From Icerya purchasi (taxonomy: Eukaryota; Arthropoda; Insecta; Hemiptera; Monophlebidae): 64,000 bases of DNA. A model generated the notes under the pieces. It searched no databases. It was not told where the DNA came from and was given only the letters and a program-made list of their open reading frames with translations. The translations under genes were made by a program, and so were the position numbers. Positions within the stretch are counted from its first letter, which is position 1, and each line of letters starts with the position of its first letter. Shown in pieces: positions 56,339 through 64,000 of the stretch. Location: positions 142,240,172-142,304,171 of the forward strand of contig CM077115.1 of the NCBI GenBank assembly GCA_039619475.1. The letters run 5' to 3'.

Positions 56339-56533
56339 CTAGATTCCATGTTTCAATATTTTCCTATGTCGTTTTTTATAATTTTTTAAATATATTTTCG
56401 AGACTTCAACAAGTTTATTGAAAAATAAAGCTCCCATATACATTATCTGTGCTCTCATTTTGGTTTTAACGAAGTGAAATTCATCAATATACAGTTTTAC
56501 TTTGGAACATAAGAATTTTAAATTGTTACTCAT
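56339..56533 (-). pseudogene. CR1/Daphne-like LINE ORF2 C-terminus fragment
   Basis: The minus-strand frame ends GALFFNKLVEVSKIYLKNYKKRHRKIL, which parallels GSIIFNSLL...LLNYKKRHKHLL at the end of the 2306-3618 element. Only this C-terminal piece is recognisable. Confidence 0.5.
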
Positions 56534-56855
56534 GTTTTAAGACAAAGCCTAGAAGATTTGATTTATAAGCAAGATAATGATTTCACACTCAGTTTCACAC
56601 ATATATATATATATTCAGTTCACGAAAAATATCTACATAAACTCTGAATATCTAACATAAAAAAATTAATTTTATTTTTGAAGTTCATCTTGGTTCAAAA
56701 TAACGTTTACACTTTTATACTTTGATTATAAAGTTATGAGGTAAATTAAAGTACATATCATTTAACACTGCGATAATTAAGGCTAAAAGCAAAATTTCTT
56801 AAAAAAAAAAAAAAATCTAAAATCAAATCAACTTAATCAAACGGCGTAAAAATTA

Positions 56856-56864
56856 TCCAGGTAT

Positions 56865-56868
<4 letters not shown>
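56856..56868 (+). repeat. Target-site duplication TCCAGGTATTATT, left copy (pair at 61310-61322)
   Basis: Exact 13-base pair; the left copy merges into the poly(T). Confidence 0.95.
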
Positions 56869-56895
<27 letters not shown>

Positions 56896-57010
56896 CCAAT
56901 GTGCACCTGTAATGTATTAACAATTAGCACATGTGCGGGAGCCTATTAACAGGAATTAATAAGTTATTCAGCAGTAGCTCCTTTGAGCAGTCAGCTGTGT
57001 GCTAAGTTGT

Positions 57011-59728
57011 TCAGGTTACTGATATACTGAGGATATCACGGCACATCCTCCTTCCTAGCCTTCTGCGCGGTCTGTCCGGTAGCGTTGTTGTGAACATTCT
57101 TCGAATTAACGGGTTTTCATGCATCTGTAACGCCTGATAAAAGTTTTGATAATTTTGTTGATAAATTTCTGCTACTGTTTTCACGTTCAAGTCATGATGT
57201 ATTTGTTCATTGCTTACGTAATATGGAGCATTACACATTGACCTCAATGTTTTCGACTGGAATTGTTGAATACGTTTACAGTTAGTTTTTGCGGAAGTAC
57301 CCCACAGTTCGATTCCGTATTTCCACTTTGAGGCCAGAATTGTATTATATATTAGGACTTTGTTTTCCAAAGATAAGTTAGATTTTCTTCCAATTAAGTA
57401 GTATAAGGCTCTTGTACATGCATCGAGGTTTTTACGTAAATGCAATATATGCGGTAGCCAAGTGAGCTTTCTGTCTAAGATTATGCCCAAGTATTTAATT
57501 GAATTTAACTGTGGAATTGGTTCAAGTTCATATAGAACTGGTGGACACACTCCTTTGCGTAGAGAGAAAGTTATACTGGCTGATTTTGTTGAATTAATTT
57601 TTATTTTCCACTTTGTGCACCATCTTCCTAATACCTTAAGGTGCTGTTGTATTAACTGGGCAGCAATTTCCGGTCTCCTATCCGCAGCCATAAGAAGCAT
57701 GTCGTCCGCATATGTGAAGACTGATGAATACGCTGTTGTTGGAATATCCGCAGTGAAGATGGAGTACAATACTGGACCAAGCACACTGCCCTGTGGTACA
57801 GAGGCTAATATCGGGTACCAATCAGAGTATTCGGATTTGTGACGTATTCGGAAAGTCCTAGCTTCAAGGTATGAAGCTAAGAGAGTGAAAATTTTCGCTG
57901 GAAACGATTTTTTAATCTTGAATAGTAGTCCTTGATGCCAGACCTTATCGAAGGCCTGACTCACGTCAAGGAAAACAGCTGCACAGTAACGACCAGTTTG
58001 AAAGCAAGAAGAAATCGCATCAACCACCCGATGACACTGGTGGATAGTGGAGTGACGCTTCCTGAATCCGAATTGATGAGTAGGAATTAATTTTGATTCT
58101 TGTATCGTTATCTGCATTCTCCGCAAAATAAGTGATTCTAAAATTTTTGCCATTGAGCACAGGAGACTTATGGGTCTATACGACGAAACTTTATTAGCTG
58201 GTTTGTTAGGTTTCAGAACCATAATTACCACTGACCTCTTCCAAGCTTCAGGGAAGTAAGAAGTGCGAATTACAGCATTATACAGGTGAAGGATTTGAAT
58301 AAGAACACTTCTGTTTAGGTGTTTTAGTATATCATTGGTTATATCATCACAGCCTGCAGCTTTGTTGGCTGGTAAACGCCGAATTTCTTGCTCTACTTCT
58401 GTAAGTGAGAATGCTTTAACTGGCGGAGAGGATTCAAGTGGAATTTTTAAGTATTGTTGAACTTGTTCCTCAAAATTTTTGTTTTGCATTTCTCCGTGCG
58501 GCTTGAAAACTCCGGATAAGTGCTCAGCAAAGAAACATGCTTTCTCGCGTTCACTTCTAACCCATTTCCCAGAGTCATTTTGCATAGGATAGTCTGAGTT
58601 ATGTTCTTTCAGGATGCTTTTTGTTGCATTCCAAAGTGTATTGTCTTTTGTGCTTAGTTTTTTAAGATGTATTTGGAAAGATGCATTTTTGTATTCCATG
58701 ATTTTAGTTTTCATATTGTTTCTTAGAAGATTGTATACTTTACGATTGCTTGGGTATCTGAAACGCTGCCACTTGGCTCGTGCTCTTCTAGTTGCAGCTA
58801 TGAGCTCGCGAATTTCTGCTGGAAGACTGTGCACTTTACGTTTGTTGAAACTATTTGGAAAATTTGTGGAGTTTTTAGCACTTAGTTGTATGGATTCAGT
58901 TAAATATTCCACTCGGCTGTCAATATCTTGTTTTGTTCTAAGAGAAACGTTGGTTAAACAGTTGTTAAGGAGAGCATTAAGTAGATCCCAATTTGTTGTT
59001 TTATTCGTTAGCTGCTGCTTAGAATAGGTTTCTATAGGGATAGAATCTATTATTAGTTTAACAGGAGCGTGATCCGAGGATAAGTCCGCCGTGGATTTGC
59101 AAGAATGATAATATTTTTTTACACCTTTAGCAATATAGAAGTCAAGTATGTCTGGCAACCTGTTTGCGTGCGATGGCCAGTATGTGGGTTCATCCGAGGC
59201 TATAATATGTAGGCCTAAATTTTGAATGATTTTCCTGAAAATTTTACCTCTGGGGTTTGTTAGTCTTGATCCCCAGTAAGTATGTTTAGCGTTGAAGTCG
59301 CCTCCGCATATATAATTTCTTCCCATTTTTATTAGATGTTGAGCAACTTCATTCTCAGTTATTTTGTAGCCTGGGAGGCAGTACATTGCTGCGAGTGAAA
59401 AATCAAATCGAGAACTGTTTAACGTGATTGAGATAGTTTGAATTTGGGGAGAGGAGCTGGAGTAAGAAAGAAAGTGTTTTATTTCCTTTCTTATTAGAAT
59501 AGCTGCTCCGCCGTGAGCCGTTTCATCCGGATGACTACAATTGTAAGTGATATAATCAGCTATAAAGAATCTATTATTTGGAGTTAAGTGCGTTTCCGTT
59601 ATTAACGCTACGTCAATTCGTCCTTGTTTAAGAAAAATCTCCAATTCGGTTTTCTTTCCAAGTATTCCATTTGCATTCCATAACACTACTGAAAGAGATG
59701 ACTGAGTAACGGTAGCAGGTGTATTCAT
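57011..59728 (-). CDS. Jockey ORF2 (endonuclease and reverse transcriptase)
   Basis: 905 residues, uninterrupted. Endonuclease: LWNANG (Asn 18), ITETHL (Glu 45), GGDFNAKH (Asp 144, Asn 146) and SDHAP (Asp 219, His 220). RT: SSYRPISLLC near 516, VFLDVSQAFDKVWH (Asp 588), VPQGSVLGP at about 644 and YADD at 673-676. C-terminal basic region with no RNase H. The start ATG shares the four bases ATGA with the ORF1 stop (59725-59728), the classic arrangement for coupled termination and reinitiation. All catalytic residues I can check are present, so the protein may be functional. Confidence 0.97.
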   Translation of the reverse strand: MNTPATVTQSSLSVVLWNANGILGKKTELEIFLKQGRIDVALITETHLTPNNRFFIADYITYNCSHPDETAHGGAAILIRKEIKHFLSYSSSSPQIQTISITLNSSRFDFSLAAMYCLPGYKITENEVAQHLIKMGRNYICGGDFNAKHTYWGSRLTNPRGKIFRKIIQNLGLHIIASDEPTYWPSHANRLPDILDFYIAKGVKKYYHSCKSTADLSSDHAPVKLIIDSIPIETYSKQQLTNKTTNWDLLNALLNNCLTNVSLRTKQDIDSRVEYLTESIQLSAKNSTNFPNSFNKRKVHSLPAEIRELIAATRRARAKWQRFRYPSNRKVYNLLRNNMKTKIMEYKNASFQIHLKKLSTKDNTLWNATKSILKEHNSDYPMQNDSGKWVRSEREKACFFAEHLSGVFKPHGEMQNKNFEEQVQQYLKIPLESSPPVKAFSLTEVEQEIRRLPANKAAGCDDITNDILKHLNRSVLIQILHLYNAVIRTSYFPEAWKRSVVIMVLKPNKPANKVSSYRPISLLCSMAKILESLILRRMQITIQESKLIPTHQFGFRKRHSTIHQCHRVVDAISSCFQTGRYCAAVFLDVSQAFDKVWHQGLLFKIKKSFPAKIFTLLASYLEARTFRIRHKSEYSDWYPILASVPQGSVLGPVLYSIFTADIPTTAYSSVFTYADDMLLMAADRRPEIAAQLIQQHLKVLGRWCTKWKIKINSTKSASITFSLRKGVCPPVLYELEPIPQLNSIKYLGIILDRKLTWLPHILHLRKNLDACTRALYYLIGRKSNLSLENKVLIYNTILASKWKYGIELWGTSAKTNCKRIQQFQSKTLRSMCNAPYYVSNEQIHHDLNVKTVAEIYQQNYQNFYQALQMHENPLIRRMFTTTLPDRPRRRLGRRMCRDILSISVT

Positions 59729-61245
59729 TTCGCTTGTAATAGATTTTCTATGACTTTAGTGAGGAGATTTATTAATGGAGATATTATTATTTTGAATTCA
59801 TTTAAAAAGGATGATAAGGAGTCAGAGATATGCGCTTTCTCAGGACTTTGGTCCAGATTACGTTGTTGCTCTGGCATATGATTTCTTGCTACCTTCGAAT
59901 AAGTCGGTCTTGTTACTTGGGTAGTGCTGTTTATTTGCGAATTTATTCTGTTTAATGGCGGAAAATTTGCCGCACTTGTATTAATGGTCTTGTGTATTTT
60001 ATTGAGTCCTCTTGTATATGGATTTAAGAATGTTAGTTCCTCCTTATAGGCAGGACACCCTCTGTAGTTCGCTGTATGTGGCCCTTGACACAAGGCACAT
60101 TTTGGAAGAACGTCATAAGGCTTTGTGCATTTAGCTGACTCATGTTTTTCACCACACTTTACACATCTGTAAGGTAAATTACAGTACTGTTTCGTGTGTC
60201 CGTAGTTCTGGCATCTTGTACATTGTGGCGTTTGTTGAAATTTTTTTGGTTCTTCTATTGTTACCACAGAATGAAAAAGGTTGTTCAGTTTGAAAATTTC
60301 TTTGTTAGATGGTGATTGATGAAGATCGATAAAGAAGAGTGGAAGAGGGTTTTTTGTTTTCCTATGTAGAATGTTGGTTATTGATTTTACTGCGTGACCA
60401 TGCTTTTCAAGTTCCGCTTTTATTTCCTCAGTTGGCGTGGAGTGATGCAAATGTCGGAGGACAACGCGGAAGCTCCTGTCTTGCGATAGCTGATAGGTAA
60501 AAAAGTTTACATTTTTTATTTTTAAAATATGTACAATATGTCTATAGCATTCTGGAGTGACCGGTTTTATAGTAATTCCACCTTTTGTTGCTTTGCATTC
60601 GAACGGCTGATTTGGCTCAGAGAGCTTCAGTTCATTTATAAATTGCATATAATTTGTAATGTTTTTAACCAAGATTGGGGGAGGATTTATCGGGATCGTT
60701 TTTGTAACTTTTTGCTGCATATTCTCATCACATACTTTTTCTGGACTTATTGTTTCACAGCACATATCCTGATTTGAGTCAGTATCAGTAGGTTCCTCTG
60801 CGAGGTACTGAAAGCGATTATATTTGTAGAGTGTTGGCTTACTATTTTTATTAGCGTTTTTCTGATTAGTGTGATTTTTATTTTTTAAACATAAGGTGTT
60901 ATCATCTTTTAGGAGTTTATGTGTGTGATTTTCTTCTTCACTTGTGCCGCTAGAGTGTGCACGTTTATTTACAAGTTGATAATCATTATTTGCGGTGCGT
61001 AAAATGGTAAGCGGAGCGATCGGTTTAAACGCACGATTAATATCGGAAGTTGGATCGAACGCAGGCCGGTTTGTGGACGGCGAGTTAACAATTGTAACAT
61101 TATTACCTGTGTGCCGCGGAGATAACGGTCGAATCGGAAGTTGATCGGAATGACTTGCGCTAGCAGGTTGTAATGGCTGACTTACCGAACAAGGACCGGA
61201 CGGGTTTTGCGGAGGGGGGTGCGGGGCAACATCGTTGGTTGACAA
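59725..61245 (-). CDS. Jockey ORF1 (Gag-like RNA-binding protein)
   Basis: 506 residues, uninterrupted. Pro/Ser-rich N-terminal 45 residues, a variable basic region, and a PRE_C2HC-type domain at about 255-335 (FRVVLRHLHHSTPTEEIKAE). Three zinc knuckles follow: CTRCQNYGHTKQYC at 342-355, CVKCGEKHESAKC at about 362-374 and CALCQGPHTANYRGC at 383-397. A hydrophobic helical C-terminus (SSFLNEFKIIISPLINLL) ends the protein. The start at 61245 lies only 64 bases from the element's 5' end. Its role is RNP formation with the element RNA. Confidence 0.97.
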   Translation of the reverse strand: MSTNDVAPHPPPQNPSGPCSVSQPLQPASASHSDQLPIRPLSPRHTGNNVTIVNSPSTNRPAFDPTSDINRAFKPIAPLTILRTANNDYQLVNKRAHSSGTSEEENHTHKLLKDDNTLCLKNKNHTNQKNANKNSKPTLYKYNRFQYLAEEPTDTDSNQDMCCETISPEKVCDENMQQKVTKTIPINPPPILVKNITNYMQFINELKLSEPNQPFECKATKGGITIKPVTPECYRHIVHILKIKNVNFFTYQLSQDRSFRVVLRHLHHSTPTEEIKAELEKHGHAVKSITNILHRKTKNPLPLFFIDLHQSPSNKEIFKLNNLFHSVVTIEEPKKFQQTPQCTRCQNYGHTKQYCNLPYRCVKCGEKHESAKCTKPYDVLPKCALCQGPHTANYRGCPAYKEELTFLNPYTRGLNKIHKTINTSAANFPPLNRINSQINSTTQVTRPTYSKVARNHMPEQQRNLDQSPEKAHISDSLSSFLNEFKIIISPLINLLTKVIENLLQAK

Positions 61246-61309
61246 GCAACCAGCGCGTTATCACTTACAATGTGAACGAGATAAGAACGAACGCACTAAT
61301 TCACAACTG

Positions 61310-61322
61310 TCCAGGTATTATT
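61310..61322 (+). repeat. Target-site duplication TCCAGGTATTATT, right copy
   Basis: Partner of 56856-56868; marks the 5' end of the Jockey element. Confidence 0.95.
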
Positions 61323-61852
61323 AAAGTAACATGCGATATCCACTACTCGGAAAACTGTGTAATATTAGTTAAATTCGGTAAGATATACATTAAAGAGATA
61401 AAAGAAATATTTCTGTTATAATTACCAAGAACGTCATAAAAATAATGACAAAGTTAACGCTGTGTAGATTACTAATAACTGAATGAACTAAACTAACAAT
61501 TAGTTTACTTTCCTTCAGTCCATTTGTATTATTTTTTATTTTTCCCTTTTCTTCTTTCTTCTTTATAGTGCCATACTTAATTACTGAGCGTCGGCGACTA
61601 GCTATTCGTACATCTCAGCTATACAGACATAAGTATTAGTGTACTAGGTAATTACTATATGCAACGCAGGTGTACACACGCAAGACTTCATTCGAAACTG
61701 ATAGTAATCGTTTGATTTATCGATATACAAGTGCAGTCCTATTTATGTCTGCTGTGTACTGACCTAGCGTGCATATGATGTTGAACGTGGTGATTTTCCA
61801 TTGCCTTCCACGTGATTATTAGTAGAGTATTTAATTTTTGTAATAAGTTCTG

Positions 61853-61919
61853 TCGTCGCTCGGGATCGAACCCGTGACCTCCGTAACGGAAGTCTCTAGC
61901 AACTAGGCTATCGCGTCTT
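61853..61919 (-). other. tRNA-like sequence with A and B boxes (SINE head or tRNA pseudogene)
   Basis: The minus strand reads GACGCGATAGCCTAGTTGCT (A-box-like TAGCCTAGTTGC), an anticodon-arm-like hairpin (ACTTCC...GGAGGT) and a perfect B box GGTTCGATCC. The T arm is one base short, position 33 is not T, and the acceptor stem does not pair, so it is not a working tRNA. No A-rich tail found nearby. Confidence 0.55.
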
Positions 61920-61924
61920 TATAT

Positions 61925-63500
61925 ATACTATTAATATACATTACAGTAAAACCAGGATTATCCGTGTTAATTGGAAATTCATCATGCACAGATATGGGAA
62001 AACATGGTATTCACAAATTTTCTTCTACATCGATATTGACCTTCGTGCTCTTCGAGTAGTAATTTTTTCGGGGAAAAAAAGAAAAACACATCCGTAACCA
62101 ATTTAACAGCTCAAAGGATTGTGATAAATGCATCGACCAAAGATAAATTAGCTGCTGTAATTTTTACGACTTCATACGCTAATAATACACGAAATAATAA
62201 TACAACGCGATTTGGAAAACAAAAAGAAATCAAATAAAATTCAACAGCTTTGCAACCGCTTAATTCATAAATTTTAAATTGTAAAATGTTCTTCCAAAAA
62301 ATACGTGTCCTCCAATAACTTAATTACTGGAGACGGCAAAAATCGTAAAAATTAACGTGCACATTAAAAGAAAATTAAATCACCTAACCAATTTCTAACT
62401 TCCATATTCAAGTTTTGGAGATTAAAAAGAAAGTTAATTTTTTCCTAAGGGTGTTGTATATCGATGGAAAGCTCGCTACTTGGTAATAACAAATTGATTT
62501 TTAACAAAACAGCAGATAGTCTAAAAAGGTATTTAAAATGTTTGTCTTCAGCGGACGGCCATTTGGTCAGTCGGCGAGTCGATCATATGGTACCCAAACC
62601 TCTTATTAATATATAATAAACCAGAAAAATGTGTTATTATAATTACCTTAGGTGTTCCCCTAAATATCACGACTTTATAAATATTTCGCTCGAATTAAAT
62701 GACCATCGTAATTCTTATAACAAGTGAACTAACACGTCAAATTAATTTGATGTAGGATAATGGTCAACATGGTAATAAATAGTAAAAAAAAGTCTTCGTC
62801 AGTTACATCTGCTCATGTAAAAAAAACTGCAAAAATTAATTTTTTTCTATTTAATTTTTTTTTTTTTTTGGGCGCGTCTACTGCGGACACTAACTCGAGA
62901 AAGAGCAGCTTCGATTCATACCCAATAATAGAAAACAACAACCGAAACAAACAACTAAAATGAAAATCCAATTCAACTGCTCGAAGCAAAGTTTCAAATC
63001 TTATCCGGAAACCAATGCGACCACTTAGTAAAATTTTACTCGATAATTTTCTTTTACTTGTTTACAAGACTAAATGACGAAGGGTAGAATTTACTGAGAG
63101 CTTTTCAAATAATAAAACACGAATACCGAAAATGATGATTGAATCATGGATTTTTCGTTCATTTATGCATTTGCAAAATTTAAGAAAAACGACTTGGAAT
63201 AAGAAACAAAAGAGGAAGCTGTCTGTGTCAGTCACGACCTCGTAATCACAATTACATTGTTCGAACACTAAAACGAATAAGATACATTTCGGTAGCTCCA
63301 GGGTATACTGAGAGATACCAATTTGACTTCAGTAATGGTTAGGAAAAGATACCAAAACCAAGCCAAAATATGCAAAAGCAGCCCTGGAGGGAGATATATA
63401 ATCTAATCATATTCCAATAATTATAACCAGTAAATTACAGCTAAAAAAAAAATAAAAATAAACAAACCAACTCAAAGGTAGAATACTAATAAGATAAGAA
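61925..63500. other. AT-rich segment without recognised gene
   Basis: Contains a T-run at about 62856-62871 abutting a GC-richer box (GGGCGCGTC) that may be the 3' end of a short retroposed sequence. The frames present are short and of poor composition. Confidence 0.5.
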
Positions 63501-63559
63501 CACAAAAAATAACACGGGGAACATTTACAGAAGAAACAAAGTAATCAATTCTCATAGCT

Positions 63560-64000
63560 TCAACCAGATGGAGATTAACGAGAAATGGGAACATATGAAA
63601 AAAGAGATAAAAAAACAGCACAGAAAAAAAACATATAAAAACCATGGATAACGAAGGAAATATTAAAACTGACGGAAAGCAGAAGAAAATATAAAATTCA
63701 AAATAACAGAATACGAAATTTGATAAATAGAGAAGCACGAAAGGCAAAAGAGAGGTGGGTTGAACAAGAATGTGATAAATAAAATAAATACAAATTTGAA
63801 AAGCGGAAACACTGAAAGTGCTTTCAAAAACATAGGAAGACAATTCCCGGATAGGAGGAAGAGATTAAGTAACATTGAAAATCAAAAGGGCAAAGTGTTA
63901 ATCGGTAGTGAAGAAATACAAGAACAATGGAAACAATATATTGATATACTTTACGAAGATGAACCACTTAACAACTCTCGAATAGAAACAGAAGACAAAG
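63560..64000 (+). pseudogene. LINE ORF2 fragment, linker between endonuclease and RT (cut by window edge)
   Basis: Frames on the plus strand read MEINEKWEHMKKEI, PWITKEILKLTESRRKYK, REARKAKERWVEQECDK and, after a frameshift near 63775, FKNIGRQFPDRRKR then IQEQWKQYIDILYEDE. This W-T-x-E-I...R-x-K-x-x-W-x-E...W-x-x-Y-I-x-x-L-Y linker pattern is typical of insect endonuclease-reverse transcriptases (RTE or a similar clade). Clade uncertain because the RT is beyond the window. Confidence 0.65.

Larger units (their letters stand above)
56867..61309 (-). mobile_element. Second full-length, apparently intact Jockey-clade LINE
   Basis: About 4.44 kb on the minus strand: very short 5' UTR (61246-61309), ORF1, ORF2, 3' UTR 56896-57010, poly(A) of about 29 and a 13-bp TSD. 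It differs clearly from the 40.06-kb element in both ORFs, so it is another Jockey family. The 5' end reads CAGTTGTGAATTAGTGCG on the element strand. Confidence 0.97.

Noticed and set aside
61853..61919. Functional tRNA gene
   Set aside because: The acceptor stem does not pair, the T arm lacks a base and the base before the presumed anticodon is not T.
1..64000. CRISPR array, bacterial operon or phage features
   Set aside because: No spaced identical repeats of that kind; the gene content, poly(A) tails and TSDs are those of an animal genome.

Overview
The window is eukaryotic and AT-rich (many homopolymer runs and ATT/TA microsatellites). It is packed with arthropod-type transposable elements, and the codon style and TE mix (Jockey, I-like, R1-like and RNase H-bearing LINEs, BEL/Pao LTR elements, Polinton/Maverick relics) point to an insect. 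I lean weakly towards a hymenopteran; that is inference, not something the bases prove. Almost nothing here is ordinary host coding sequence. The best host candidate is a small signal-peptide exon with a TATA box near 6.6-7.0 kb (minus strand).

Layout. 1-2.3 kb: 3' end of a BEL/Pao element. 2.3-6.2 kb: a CR1/Daphne-like LINE fragment whose 3' UTR was hit by a minus-strand RNase H LINE with a 12-bp target-site duplication (TSD). 6.2-9.3 kb: a long ATT array, then GC-richer host-like DNA. 9.3-10.7 kb: a pyrimidine-rich RNase H-type LINE fragment, then an imperfect ~100-bp tandem repeat. 11.6-18.1 kb: a proline-rich ORF and a Polinton-type gene, split by a 4.6-kb I-like LINE with a 12-bp TSD. 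18.1-21.3 kb: a decayed R1-like LINE. 21.3-30.3 kb: an I-like ORF1 carrying two separate insertions, one of them a head-to-head pair of two different LINEs inside a single 7-bp TSD. 30.7-37.9 kb: a Polinton-type capsid gene relic split by a nearly intact 6.2-kb BEL/Pao element with ACTGT TSD. 38.4-39.2 kb: an unknown gene relic. 40.06-44.66 kb: a full-length Jockey element with both ORFs open, A40 tail and 16-bp TSD. 44.8-46.4 kb: an I-like 3' end and a cysteine-rich gene lying between exact 31-bp direct repeats. 47-49.1 kb: a protein-primed DNA polymerase B relic. 51.6-56.5 kb: nested fragments of I-like and pyrimidine-rich LINEs. 56.87-61.31 kb: a second full-length Jockey element (minus strand), both ORFs open, 13-bp TSD. 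61.9 kb: a tRNA-like promoter sequence. 63.5-64 kb: the start of another LINE, cut by the window edge.

How it fits together. The Polinton-type pieces between about 11.6 and 49.1 kb (coiled-coil/unknown-domain gene, capsid gene, unknown zinc-motif gene, possibly the cysteine-rich gene, and pPolB) look like one decayed virus-like DNA transposon blown apart by later retrotransposon insertions. In two places removing the inserted element and one TSD copy restores a continuous reading frame. The two Jockey elements and the BEL/Pao element are the young components. Most LINE 3' ends here also finish with a small stem-loop placed just before the A-rich tail, although the families are unrelated in sequence at that point.
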